64,000 nt of DNA from HyVt-443 sp964544655 (GTDB lineage Bacteria > Pseudomonadota > Gammaproteobacteria > Chromatiales > Chromatiaceae). The position numbers and the translations under genes are program-made. The notes beneath the pieces were generated by a model that was not told the DNA's origin, searched no databases, and saw nothing but the letters and a program-made list of their open reading frames with translations. Location of the stretch: NCBI GenBank assembly GCA_964544655.1, contig CAZJCM010000004.1, positions 30,056 to 94,055 of the forward strand, given 5' to 3'. Shown here in pieces: positions 51,747 to 59,937 of the stretch. Each line of letters begins with the position of its first letter. The first letter of the stretch is position 1.

Positions 51747-51787
51747 CCCCGTGTGAGACTGTTCATACCAGAGGGCGGAGTCACGCC

Positions 51788-54700
51788 ATGACCAGCCTCC
51801 GCCGGCGCCCCTGGATATGGATTTTCGGCGGCATGTTACTGCTGTTGCTGCTGCTTCCCGTCGTTGCCTATACGTTGGGCGGATACCTGCTGCTGCCAAA
51901 CATTGCCAAACAGCAGTTGACGAAGTTCGTGGCCGACAACCTGGGGCGTCAGCTGCACGTTCAACAGATCCAATTCAATCCTTTCGAACTCTCCCTGGTA
52001 TTGAGTGGGGTGGAGCTGAGGGAAGCGGATGGGACGCTGCTGCTCTCCTTTCAGACACTGACCGCCGATGTTGCGGTGAAAAAGCTGTTTGATCGGCAAC
52101 TGGTATTCGACGACATCGGCCTGCAGGGCATCTGGCTGCACCTGCAGATAGACAAACAGGGCAGCAGCAATTTCTCCCGCCTGCTGGGTGATATCATGGC
52201 CATGCGGGAGGAGGGTGCCAGCAACAGGGACAGCAGGCCGATGGGGTGCCGTTGACGCTGCACCATATCGGTGTGACCAATGGCCAGCTGGTGATAAGCG
52301 ATCACACTGGAAAACGCCTTGCACGCACCACCCTGCTGCCGATCCATTTCGACCTGAAGAACATCGGTACCAATCCAGACCGGAACGGGCCGGTGACGGT
52401 CTCGGCCGGGCTGCCGGGGGGCGGCCGTTTTCTTTGGGAGGGAACCCTCTCCCTCACCCCACTGGCCTCCAGCGGGCAGCTCTCATTGCATAACTACAAG
52501 CCGGTCTATACCTGGCACTTTCTCGAGGATGAACTGAATATCGAGGAGCCGGATGGCACCATCGGCATCAGTGCCCGCTATCGCTTTAGCCAGCAGGCAG
52601 GGCAGCCGCAGTTGCTGATAGATCATATTGAATTCGCTGTCGATGGGCTCTCTGTAACCCGGCGGGGCGAGGCCAGCCCGTTGCTGGCCCTGAAACAGGT
52701 TCAGCTGTCTGGCGGACGATTCGAACTCGCCGGTAACAAGCTGTCGTTCGATCAACTGCGGATAGCAGATGGCGCAGTGCGCATCGTACGCCATCACACC
52801 CTGCTGGATTGGGAGCGGATCGTGAATGTTGCCGCAGCTTCCAGCGAGCCGGCACCAAAACCAGCATCAGGGCAGGTGCCGATTCCATGGCAGGCAGATT
52901 TGGCTCGGTTGGTGGTCGATGGGGTCTCCGTCAGCTTCGTGGACCGGGATCTGCTTACGCCATTGACGGTGCAGGTCGGGGCGGTCGACCTTTCGCTGTC
53001 GTTGAATGCGCGGCAGCAGCCGGATGGCCTGCAAGCGGGAGTGACCGGGTTGAAGACGCGGCTGACCAATCTCTCTCTGCAACAGCAAGGAGGCGCCAAG
53101 CCGCTGCTGAGCATTCGGCAGATAGCGCTGAACGAGGGGGCAGGGGAGCTTGCCAGCCAGCTGATCAGGCTGGATAAAGTGCAGATCAGTGGCGGTGGCG
53201 CCGCCGTGGTGCGCGGCAAGGATGGCGGCATAAACTGGACTCGGGTCATGCAGCCGAAACAGGCCGCCAAGCCGGCGAAGAAGAGACCACAGGAAGATGG
53301 CCAGGCACCCCCGTGGCGTATCATTCTGAACACCCTGGCCATGGACGGCTTCGGTCTGAGGGTGGTGGATGAGACGCCGCCGAAGCCTGTGCAGGTCGAC
53401 CTGAAGCCGCTCTCATTGGTATTGAACGAGATCAGCAGTGATCTGGCCAAACCGATCGATTTCAGTATCGAGGCCAGGGTTCGGCCTGAAGGGAAAATCC
53501 TTGCGAAGGGCGTGCTCGATGCCGCCAGGCCTGCCGTCGAGGCAAAGATCGACCTGGCGGATATTCCGTTGTCGCATCTGCAGGCCTACATCGAGCCGCT
53601 GTTCAAGGTGGTGCTGAAGTCAGGGCGTGCCGCGCTCTCGGGTAATCTTGAATATGCCGTAAAGGGGGAAGATACCCTTTCATTCAGTGGTTCGGCCGGT
53701 CTCGATGACCTGGTCATCATCGAGACCAGGACCGGTGAGACTCTGCTGGGCTGGAAAACGATGGAAGTCCCCAAATTGCAGCTGGGACTGCAGGATGGTC
53801 TGAAAATCGATGAGATTCTGCTGCAGCAACCGCTGGGGAAGTTCATCATTGCGGAGGATACGAGCAACAACTGGCAGGACCTGCTCAAGTCCGATGGCCC
53901 GCCGGCCAAAGCGCTACCCGTGAAAGCAGCGGCCGACACCGCCGCCCCTGCCAGGTTTCCTGTGTCGGTGGGCCGGATTCGGCTCGAAGACGGGGAGCTG
54001 CAGTTTGCCGATTTCAGCCTGCCATTGAAGTTTTCCACCCGTATTCATGAATTGGATGGCGTCATCGCAGGTCTTTCCACCGAACCCTCTTCGCGGGCCG
54101 TGGCCGATCTCAGCGGGCGTGTCGATGAGTACGGTTCCGTGACCATCAGAGGTGAGACTGCCCTTTTTCAGCCCCTGACGTTCACCGATATCGACATGGT
54201 GTTCAAAAATCTGGAGATGACCCGTCTGACTCCCTATACCATGAAATTCGTGGGTTACAAGATTGCGTCGGGCAAGTTGTCCCTGGGCCTGAACTACAAG
54301 ATCAAGGACCACCAGTTGCAGGGGAGCAACAGCATCCTGCTGGACCAGCTTACGCTGGGCGAGAAGGTAGAGAGTCCGGATGCCATCGATGCCCCGTTGG
54401 AACTGGCCGTAGCCCTGTTGCAGGACAGCGATGGCAAGATCGATCTCGGCCTGCCGGTGACGGGAAATCTGGATGATCCCCAGTTCAGCTATGAGCAAAT
54501 CATCTGGAAGGCGGCAGGGAATCTGCTGACCAGTATCGTCACCGCGCCGTTCAGGGCTCTTGGCGCCGCCCTCGGCGTCGAGGCGGGTGATCTCGACAGC
54601 CTGCCCTTTGCCCCTGGCAGTGCCACCCTTTCTCCCGCTGAAGAGGAGAAGTTGAAGAGGGTTTCCCAAATTCTCACCAAACGCCCCAAGCTGCTACTGG

Positions 54701-55209
54701 AAATCCTGCCGCAGTTCGGTCCCAGGATGGATGCAGAAGCCTTGGCGCGCCGACAACTTCAGCTTGCCTTGCTCAATCAGATGGGCGTGAAAAGCGAACC
54801 TGGGAAGCGGTTGGATCCGATCAGCCTGGGTGATGGCCGGGTACGCAAGGCGTTGGAGGTGCTGTATGCCAAACAGTTTACCGCTGAACGGCTGGCGCAG
54901 CAGAAGGCCGCTTTGCAGAAGAAACTCGATACAAAGCCTGACGGAAAGCGGGCCGCCCCATTAACCGCCGCCAATGAAGGGGAACTCTATACCGATCTGT
55001 ATCAGCAGCTGCTCACCCGTCAGGCGGTTTCGAAGGCGGAGCTGGAGCAGTTGGCCAGGCAGCGGGGAAAAGTGATCTATGAGCAACTGGTTCAACAGCA
55101 CAAACTACCCAAGGGCCGGATCAGACTGCTGACACCGGTTCCCCTGGATGCCGGTGCGGGCCAACCTGATGTGGTGCCGGCCAAGCTGGAATTGACCGCC
55201 GTTGAATAG
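51788..55209 (+). pseudogene. AsmA-like DUF748 protein, single-base frameshift
   Basis: Large envelope protein, about 1140 residues if repaired. It has an N-terminal membrane anchor (WIWIFGGMLLLLLLLPVVAYTL), then an AsmA/DUF748 beta-rich body starting FVADNLGRQLHVQQIQFNPF. The C-terminal region contains LPFAPGSATLSPAEEEKLKRVS, an OmpA-like motif often seen at the end of this family. The first frame stops at 52255; the body continues from about 52213 in another frame (GCQQQGQQADGVPLTLHH). Span is 3n+2, consistent with one missing G in GGAGGAGGGTGCC at 52207-52218. Family members are linked to lipid transport or outer-membrane assembly. Confidence 0.83.
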
Positions 55210-55306
55210 CGGTTGCACTGCTGGGATATTCCAATAGAATAGGCCGTTCTCTGGAGAGCGGTCGGCGCAGTGCCGCCCATCTCCTTGTTTTTTATCCGAT
55301 GAATCC

Positions 55307-55340
55307 ATGCCGAGTTCCTGAAGAACCCGGCATTTTCTTC
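55307..55340 (+). terminator. Terminator-like hairpin in the thrS leader
   Basis: ATGCCGAGTTC / GAACCCGGCAT (11-bp stem, one mismatch) with loop CTGAA, then TTTTCTTC. It lies 47 bp before the thrS ATG and could end upstream transcripts or attenuate thrS. Confidence 0.65.
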
Positions 55341-55386
55341 ACGTGGCCTCTCGTATCGGCCACCACTGAGCTGAGAGAGCAGTGCC

Positions 55387-57297
55387 ATGCCCCAGATCAC
55401 CCTCCCTGATGGTTCCGTCAAGCAGTTCGATCATCCGGTTACCGTGCACGATGTCGCCGCCGCTATCGGCCCCGGCCTGGCCAAGGCGGCCCTGGCCGGG
55501 CGTGTCGACGGCCAGTTGGTGGATACTTCATTCGTCATCGACAAGGATGCGGACCTGGCCATCATCACCGAGCGCGACGATGAAGGAGTGGAGATCATTC
55601 GCCATTCCACTGCCCATCTGCTGGCCCAGGCGGTGAAAGAGCTGTTTCCCGAGGCTCAGGTTACGATCGGTCCTACCATCGAGGACGGCTTCTATTATGA
55701 CTTTGCCTATCAACGCTCGTTCACCCCGGACGATCTGAAGGCGATCGAAGATAGAATGAAACAATTGGCCAAGGCCAATGAACCGATCCAGCGGCGGGTC
55801 ATGTCCCGGGACGAGGCGGTGAAGTTCTTCCGTGATCAGGGAGAGGCGTATAAAGCGGAGATCATCGAATCGATACCTGCGGATCAGGAGCTTTCGCTCT
55901 ATGACCAGGGGGAATTCACCGATCTCTGCCGCGGCCCCCATGTGCCCAGCACCGGCCGCCTGAAGGCATTCAAGTTGATGAAAGTGGCCGGCGCCTACTG
56001 GCGTGGTGACTCCAACAACGAGATGCTGCAGCGCATCTACGGCACCGCCTGGCCGGATAAAAAGGCCCTGAAGGCCTATCTGCACCGGCTGGAAGAGGCG
56101 GAGAAACGGGATCATCGCAAGATCGGCAAGGCCCAGGACCTGTTCCATACCCAGGAAGAGGCGCCGGGCATGGTGTTCTGGCACGACAAGGGGTGGCAGA
56201 TCTATCTGACGGTGGAGCAGTATATCCGCGACAAACTGCGCGACAACGGTTATCAGGAGGTGCATACGCCCCAGGTGATCGATCGCGCCCTGTGGGAGAA
56301 GTCGGGGCATTGGGAGAAGTTCGGTGACATGATCTTCACCACCCACTCGGAGAACCGGGACTATGCCATCAAACCGATGAACTGTCCTGCCCACATCCAG
56401 ATCTATAACCATGGTCTGAAGAGCTATCGTGATCTGCCGCTGCGGCTGGCGGAATTTGGCTCCTGTCATCGCAATGAGCCTTCGGGCACCCTGCACGGCC
56501 TGATGCGGGTGCGCAACTTCGTGCAGGACGATGCCCATATCTTCTGCACCGAGGAGCAGATCCTGTCTGAGGTCTCGGACTTCACCGATCTGCTGTTCGA
56601 GGTGTACCGGGATTTCGGTTTCGATGACGTGTTGATCAAACTCTCCACCCGGCCGGAAAAGCGGGTGGGCTCGGATGAGATCTGGGACAAGGCTGAGAAG
56701 TCCCTGGAAGAGGCCCTCAACCAGAAAGGCCTCGAATGGGAGTTGCAGCCGGGGGAGGGTGCCTTCTATGGTCCGAAGATCGAATTCTCTCTGCGTGACT
56801 GCCTCGGGCGGGTGTGGCAGCTGGGCACGATCCAGTTGGATTTCTCCATGCCCGGCCGGCTCGATGCCCACTATATCGCCGAAGACAACAGCAAACAGGT
56901 GCCGGTGATGCTGCACCGGGCGATCCTCGGTTCCCTGGAGCGGTTCATCGGTATTCTCATCGAACATTACGCCGGCGCGCTGCCGCTCTGGCTGGCGCCG
57001 GTGCAGGCGGTGGTGATGGATATCACTGATAAACAGGCCGAATTTGTGGAAAAAGTGGCCCTGGAGCTGAAAAAACAGGGATTTAGGGTCGAAATGGACT
57101 TGAGAAACGAGAAGATCGGCTTTAAAATCCGCGAGCATACATTATCTCGGGTGCCCTACCTGCTGGTGGTTGGTGACCGGGAGATGGAAAATGGTACGGT
57201 CGCCGTCCGCAGCCGCAGCGGCGAGGATCTTGGCAGCATGTCTGTACAGGAGTTCGCCGAGCGCATGGCGCAAGAGGTGGCGGATCGTTCCAGCTGA
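55387..57297 (+). CDS. thrS: Threonine-tRNA ligase
   Basis: Charges tRNA-Thr. It is 636 residues with all domains: TGS (1-60, MPQITLPDGSVKQF), the editing domain (HSTAHLLAQAVKELFP), the class II catalytic core and the C-terminal anticodon-binding domain from about 535. The core has zinc ligand Cys in KPMNCPAHIQIYNHG, motif 2 FGSCHRNEPSGTLHGLMRVR, and motif 3 MLHRAILGSLERFIGILIEH. AGCAGTG precedes the ATG; a terminator-like hairpin in the leader hints at attenuation. First gene of the thrS-infC-rpmI-rplT-pheST-ihfA cluster. Confidence 0.98.
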   Translation: MPQITLPDGSVKQFDHPVTVHDVAAAIGPGLAKAALAGRVDGQLVDTSFVIDKDADLAIITERDDEGVEIIRHSTAHLLAQAVKELFPEAQVTIGPTIEDGFYYDFAYQRSFTPDDLKAIEDRMKQLAKANEPIQRRVMSRDEAVKFFRDQGEAYKAEIIESIPADQELSLYDQGEFTDLCRGPHVPSTGRLKAFKLMKVAGAYWRGDSNNEMLQRIYGTAWPDKKALKAYLHRLEEAEKRDHRKIGKAQDLFHTQEEAPGMVFWHDKGWQIYLTVEQYIRDKLRDNGYQEVHTPQVIDRALWEKSGHWEKFGDMIFTTHSENRDYAIKPMNCPAHIQIYNHGLKSYRDLPLRLAEFGSCHRNEPSGTLHGLMRVRNFVQDDAHIFCTEEQILSEVSDFTDLLFEVYRDFGFDDVLIKLSTRPEKRVGSDEIWDKAEKSLEEALNQKGLEWELQPGEGAFYGPKIEFSLRDCLGRVWQLGTIQLDFSMPGRLDAHYIAEDNSKQVPVMLHRAILGSLERFIGILIEHYAGALPLWLAPVQAVVMDITDKQAEFVEKVALELKKQGFRVEMDLRNEKIGFKIREHTLSRVPYLLVVGDREMENGTVAVRSRSGEDLGSMSVQEFAERMAQEVADRSS

Positions 57298-57383
57298 ATC
57301 TAGCTTGTCTGGGAGGGACCACGGGATGTCGTGGTGCCCGAGCCGGTCAGGCTTTGTTGTTTTGTCTTTGTGGAGAAACCGTT

Positions 57384-57902
57384 ATCGCTGCACCAAAAAG
57401 AAATCGCCTGAATCAGGACATCACTGCCCCACAGGTCAGGCTCATCGGCGCCGATGGAGAACAGATCGGCATCGTTTCGCTGGAAGAGGCGCAGAGTGCT
57501 GCCGGAGAAGCCAAGTTGGATCTGGTGGAGATCGTGCCCAACGCCGAGCCACCGGTCTGCCGCATCATGGACTACGGCAAGTTCGTCTTCGAGCAGAAGA
57601 AGCAGAAGCAGGCAGCGAAGAAGAAACAGAAACAGGTTCAAATCAAAGAGATCAAGTTTCGCCCAGGGACGGGGGAAGGGGATTATCAGGTAAAACTACG
57701 CAACCTGATACGTTTCCTGAAAGATGGGGACAAGACCAAGGTGACCATGCGGTTCCGCGGTCGTGAGCATGCCCACCGCGAGCTGGGTCTGGAGTTGCTC
57801 AAGCGTGTCGAGGCCGATCTGGCCGAGTACGGCGAAGTCGAGCAGCAACCCCAGATGGAAGGCCGGCAGATGGTGATGGTGTTGCGGCCCCTTAAACATT
57901 AA
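57384..57902 (+). CDS. infC: Translation initiation factor IF-3
   Basis: Binds the 30S subunit and rejects wrong start codons. It is 172 residues from an ATC codon at 57384, where the family begins (IAAPKRNRLNQDITAPQVRL). GGAG at 57372-57375 is eight bases upstream. E. coli infC uses AUU for autoregulation; ATC here would do the same. No ATG, GTG or TTG lies near the right position; the nearest in-frame TTG (57354) would place the ribosome-binding site inside the coding region. The N domain has VRLIGADGEQIGIVS and the C domain KFRPGTGEGDYQVKLRNLIRFL. Confidence 0.93.
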   Translation: MAAPKRNRLNQDITAPQVRLIGADGEQIGIVSLEEAQSAAGEAKLDLVEIVPNAEPPVCRIMDYGKFVFEQKKQKQAAKKKQKQVQIKEIKFRPGTGEGDYQVKLRNLIRFLKDGDKTKVTMRFRGREHAHRELGLELLKRVEADLAEYGEVEQQPQMEGRQMVMVLRPLKH

Positions 57903-57931
57903 CCGAAGTATGAATGCGGAGTTGAATAGAA

Positions 57932-58129
57932 ATGCCGAAGATCAAGACCAATCGCGGCGCGGCCAAACGGTTCAAGGTGACCGGGTCCGGCGCTGTCAAA
58001 CGGGGTCAGTCCCACCGTCGTCACATCCTGACCAAGAAGAGCACCAAGCGTAAGCGACAGCTGCGGTCGCCCGCACAGCTGCACAAGGCCGACGTGGCAG
58101 CCGCCCGTCGCATGATTCCCTACGCCTGA
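57932..58129 (+). CDS. rpmI: 50S ribosomal protein L35
   Basis: Very basic protein of 65 residues: MPKIKTNRGAAKRFKVTGSG, SHRRHILTKKSTKRKRQLR. Standard neighbour of infC and rplT. In E. coli this segment is controlled by L20 binding to the rpmI leader; the 29-bp gap here is short, and I did not identify the regulatory fold. Confidence 0.98.
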   Translation: MPKIKTNRGAAKRFKVTGSGAVKRGQSHRRHILTKKSTKRKRQLRSPAQLHKADVAAARRMIPYA

Positions 58130-58150
58130 TTTCGAACTGGAGACTGAACC

Positions 58151-58510
58151 ATGCCCCGCGTAAAACGTGGCGTGCAAGCACACGCCAAACACAAGAAAGT
58201 ACTCAAGGAAGCCAAGGGTTATTACGGTGCCCGCAGCAAGGTCTATCGGGTCGCCAAACAGGCGGTCATCAAGGCCGGCCAGTATGCCTACCGTGACCGT
58301 CGCCAGCGCAAACGTCAGTTCCGCGCCCTCTGGATCGCCCGCATCAATGCCGGTGCCCGGGAGAACGGCCTCTCTTACAGCCGTATGATCAATGGTCTGA
58401 AGAAGGCTGGTGTGGAGATCGACCGCAAGGTGCTGGCCGATCTGGCCATTTTCGACAAGCCGGCGTTCAGCGCCTTGGCAGAACAGGCCAAGGCCAGTCT
58501 CTCCAGCTAA
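58151..58510 (+). CDS. rplT: 50S ribosomal protein L20
   Basis: Early-assembly 23S rRNA-binding protein, 119 residues: MPRVKRGVQAHAKHKKVLKE, AKGYYGARSKVYRVAKQAV, YAYRDRRQRKRQFRALWIAR and ENGLSYSRMINGLKKAGVEI. It follows rpmI by 21 bp. A strong terminator/attenuator separates it from pheS. Confidence 0.98.
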   Translation: MPRVKRGVQAHAKHKKVLKEAKGYYGARSKVYRVAKQAVIKAGQYAYRDRRQRKRQFRALWIARINAGARENGLSYSRMINGLKKAGVEIDRKVLADLAIFDKPAFSALAEQAKASLSS

Positions 58511-58560
58511 ATTGCCACTGCCGGCGCGTCCGCTCTGATGCGGCCGCCGCAATGGCATCC

Positions 58561-58594
58561 AAAAGGGGGAAGGCCTTTGGTCTTTCCCCTTTTT
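58561..58594 (+). terminator. Terminator/attenuator between rplT and pheS
   Basis: Fifteen-base arms AAAAGGGGGAAGGCC and GGTCTTTCCCCTTTT pair fully with two G-U pairs around a TTT loop, followed by TTTTTG. It is 22 bp before the pheS ATG. E. coli pheST is controlled by attenuation at the same place, but no Phe-rich leader peptide could be recognised here. Confidence 0.8.
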
Positions 58595-58615
58595 GTCTTT
58601 GTAAGGAAGTGAATC

Positions 58616-59647
58616 ATGGATTCAGCATCCAACCCCGAACTTGAATCACTGGTGGGCGAAGCGCTCTCCGCTATCGATGGTGCCGACGGGCTCGCTGCTC
58701 TGGATGAGGTCCGCGTCCGTTTTCTGGGCAAGAGCGGCCTGTTGACGGCGCAATTGAAGCAGTTGGGCAAGCTGCCCAAGGAGGAGCGCCCGGCTGCCGG
58801 TCAGGCGATCAACAAGGCGAAGCAGGCGCTGCAGGGCCGCATCGAGGAGCGGCGTGGTGAACTGGAGCAGCAGGCGTTGCAGGCCCGCCTTGCTTCTGAA
58901 CGTATCGATGTCACACTGCCGGGGCGTGGTCGCGGGCAGGGTGGGCTGCATCCGGTGACCCGCACCCTGGAGCGCATCGAACGGCTGTTCGCCAATGCCG
59001 GTTTCCGGGTCTCCGAGGGGCCGGAGATCGAGGACGATTACCACAACTTCGAGGCCCTGAATATACCGGCGCACCACCCGGCCAGGGCGATGCACGACAC
59101 CTTCTATTTCGATGAGCACCTGCTGCTGCGCACCCACACCTCACCGGTGCAGATCCGGGTGATGGAGAATGCTGAGCCACCTCTGAAGGTGATTGCTCCG
59201 GGGCGGGTCTACCGCTGTGATTCGGATCTTACCCACACCCCCATGTTCCATCAGGTGGAGGGGTTTCTGGTCGATGAGGGGGTCTCCTTCGCCGATTTGA
59301 AAGGGGTGATCTACGATTTCCTGCAGAGTTTCTTCGAGCGTGATCTGAAGCTGCGCTTCCGCCCTTCCTATTTTCCCTTCACCGAGCCTTCGGCGGAAGT
59401 CGATATCGAATGTGTGATGTGCAGTGGCAAGGGCTGCCGTGTCTGTAGCAACACCGGCTGGCTGGAGGTGCTCGGTTGCGGCATGGTCCACCCCGAGGTG
59501 TTCCGCCATGTCGGTATCGATAGTGAGAAATATACCGGCTACGCCTTTGGTATGGGCGTTGAAAGGCTGACCATGTTACGCTATGGAGTCAATGACTTAC
59601 GCCTGTTTTTTGAGAATGATTTGAGGTTTCTGCGGCAGTTTGCCTGA
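58616..59647 (+). CDS. pheS: Phenylalanine-tRNA ligase alpha subunit
   Basis: Class II synthetase subunit, 343 residues, forms alpha2-beta2 with PheT. N-terminal coiled coil (1-90), then TLPGRGRGQGGLHPVTRTLERI, the GPEIEDDYHNFEALNIPAHHPAR region, LLRTHTSPVQIRVME, FRPSYFPFTEPSAEVDIEC and motif 3 GYAFGMGVERLTMLRYGVND. AAGGAAG lies five bases before ATG. pheT is not immediately downstream: 290 bp containing a repeat intervene. Confidence 0.97.
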   Translation: MDSASNPELESLVGEALSAIDGADGLAALDEVRVRFLGKSGLLTAQLKQLGKLPKEERPAAGQAINKAKQALQGRIEERRGELEQQALQARLASERIDVTLPGRGRGQGGLHPVTRTLERIERLFANAGFRVSEGPEIEDDYHNFEALNIPAHHPARAMHDTFYFDEHLLLRTHTSPVQIRVMENAEPPLKVIAPGRVYRCDSDLTHTPMFHQVEGFLVDEGVSFADLKGVIYDFLQSFFERDLKLRFRPSYFPFTEPSAEVDIECVMCSGKGCRVCSNTGWLEVLGCGMVHPEVFRHVGIDSEKYTGYAFGMGVERLTMLRYGVNDLRLFFENDLRFLRQFA

Positions 59648-59736
59648 ATGGGTTCCGGGCGCGAATAAACACGAATAAACGCGTATATATCTTTAGATTT
59701 GTATTGTTATCATCCACACGCTCTATATGTGGGAGC

Positions 59737-59848
59737 GTCACTGCTACCGGCTGCTTCTTCCGGGAAACGCCGTGAATACATCCCTGTAGGCTCACCGGCG
59801 GCACCCATGCCGCCGGTGTTTCCTGCAGAATCATCCGGCAGCAGTGAC
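59737..59848. repeat. MITE-like palindromic repeat, copy B, between pheS and pheT
   Basis: Arms GTCACTGCTACCGG (59737-59750) and CCGGCAGCAGTGAC (59835-59848) are inverted (13 of 14). The core carries CGTGAATACATCCCTGTAGG and GGCGGCA-CCCA-TGCCGCC, close to copy A. The family outer ends are degraded here (CTGAATAGC at about 59870). It occupies the middle of the 290-bp pheS-pheT gap, where no gene is seen. Confidence 0.7.
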
Positions 59849-59937
59849 TTGATGACAGATCTGAATAGCTATGATGCATTTCAGCATTTGCGTTCATTCG
59901 CGGCCGCTCAAATATCAATTTATGGAATGTAAAAATT

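Noticed and set aside
55528..57138. 536-codon open frame opposite thrS
   Set aside because: Lies wholly antisense to an unmistakable thrS and shows no domain features; it is a codon-bias shadow in GC-rich DNA.
58542..58613. Possible pheM-like leader peptide before pheS
   Set aside because: The ATG frame through the attenuator contains only two Phe codons and runs on into pheS out of frame; it does not look like a Phe-sensing leader.
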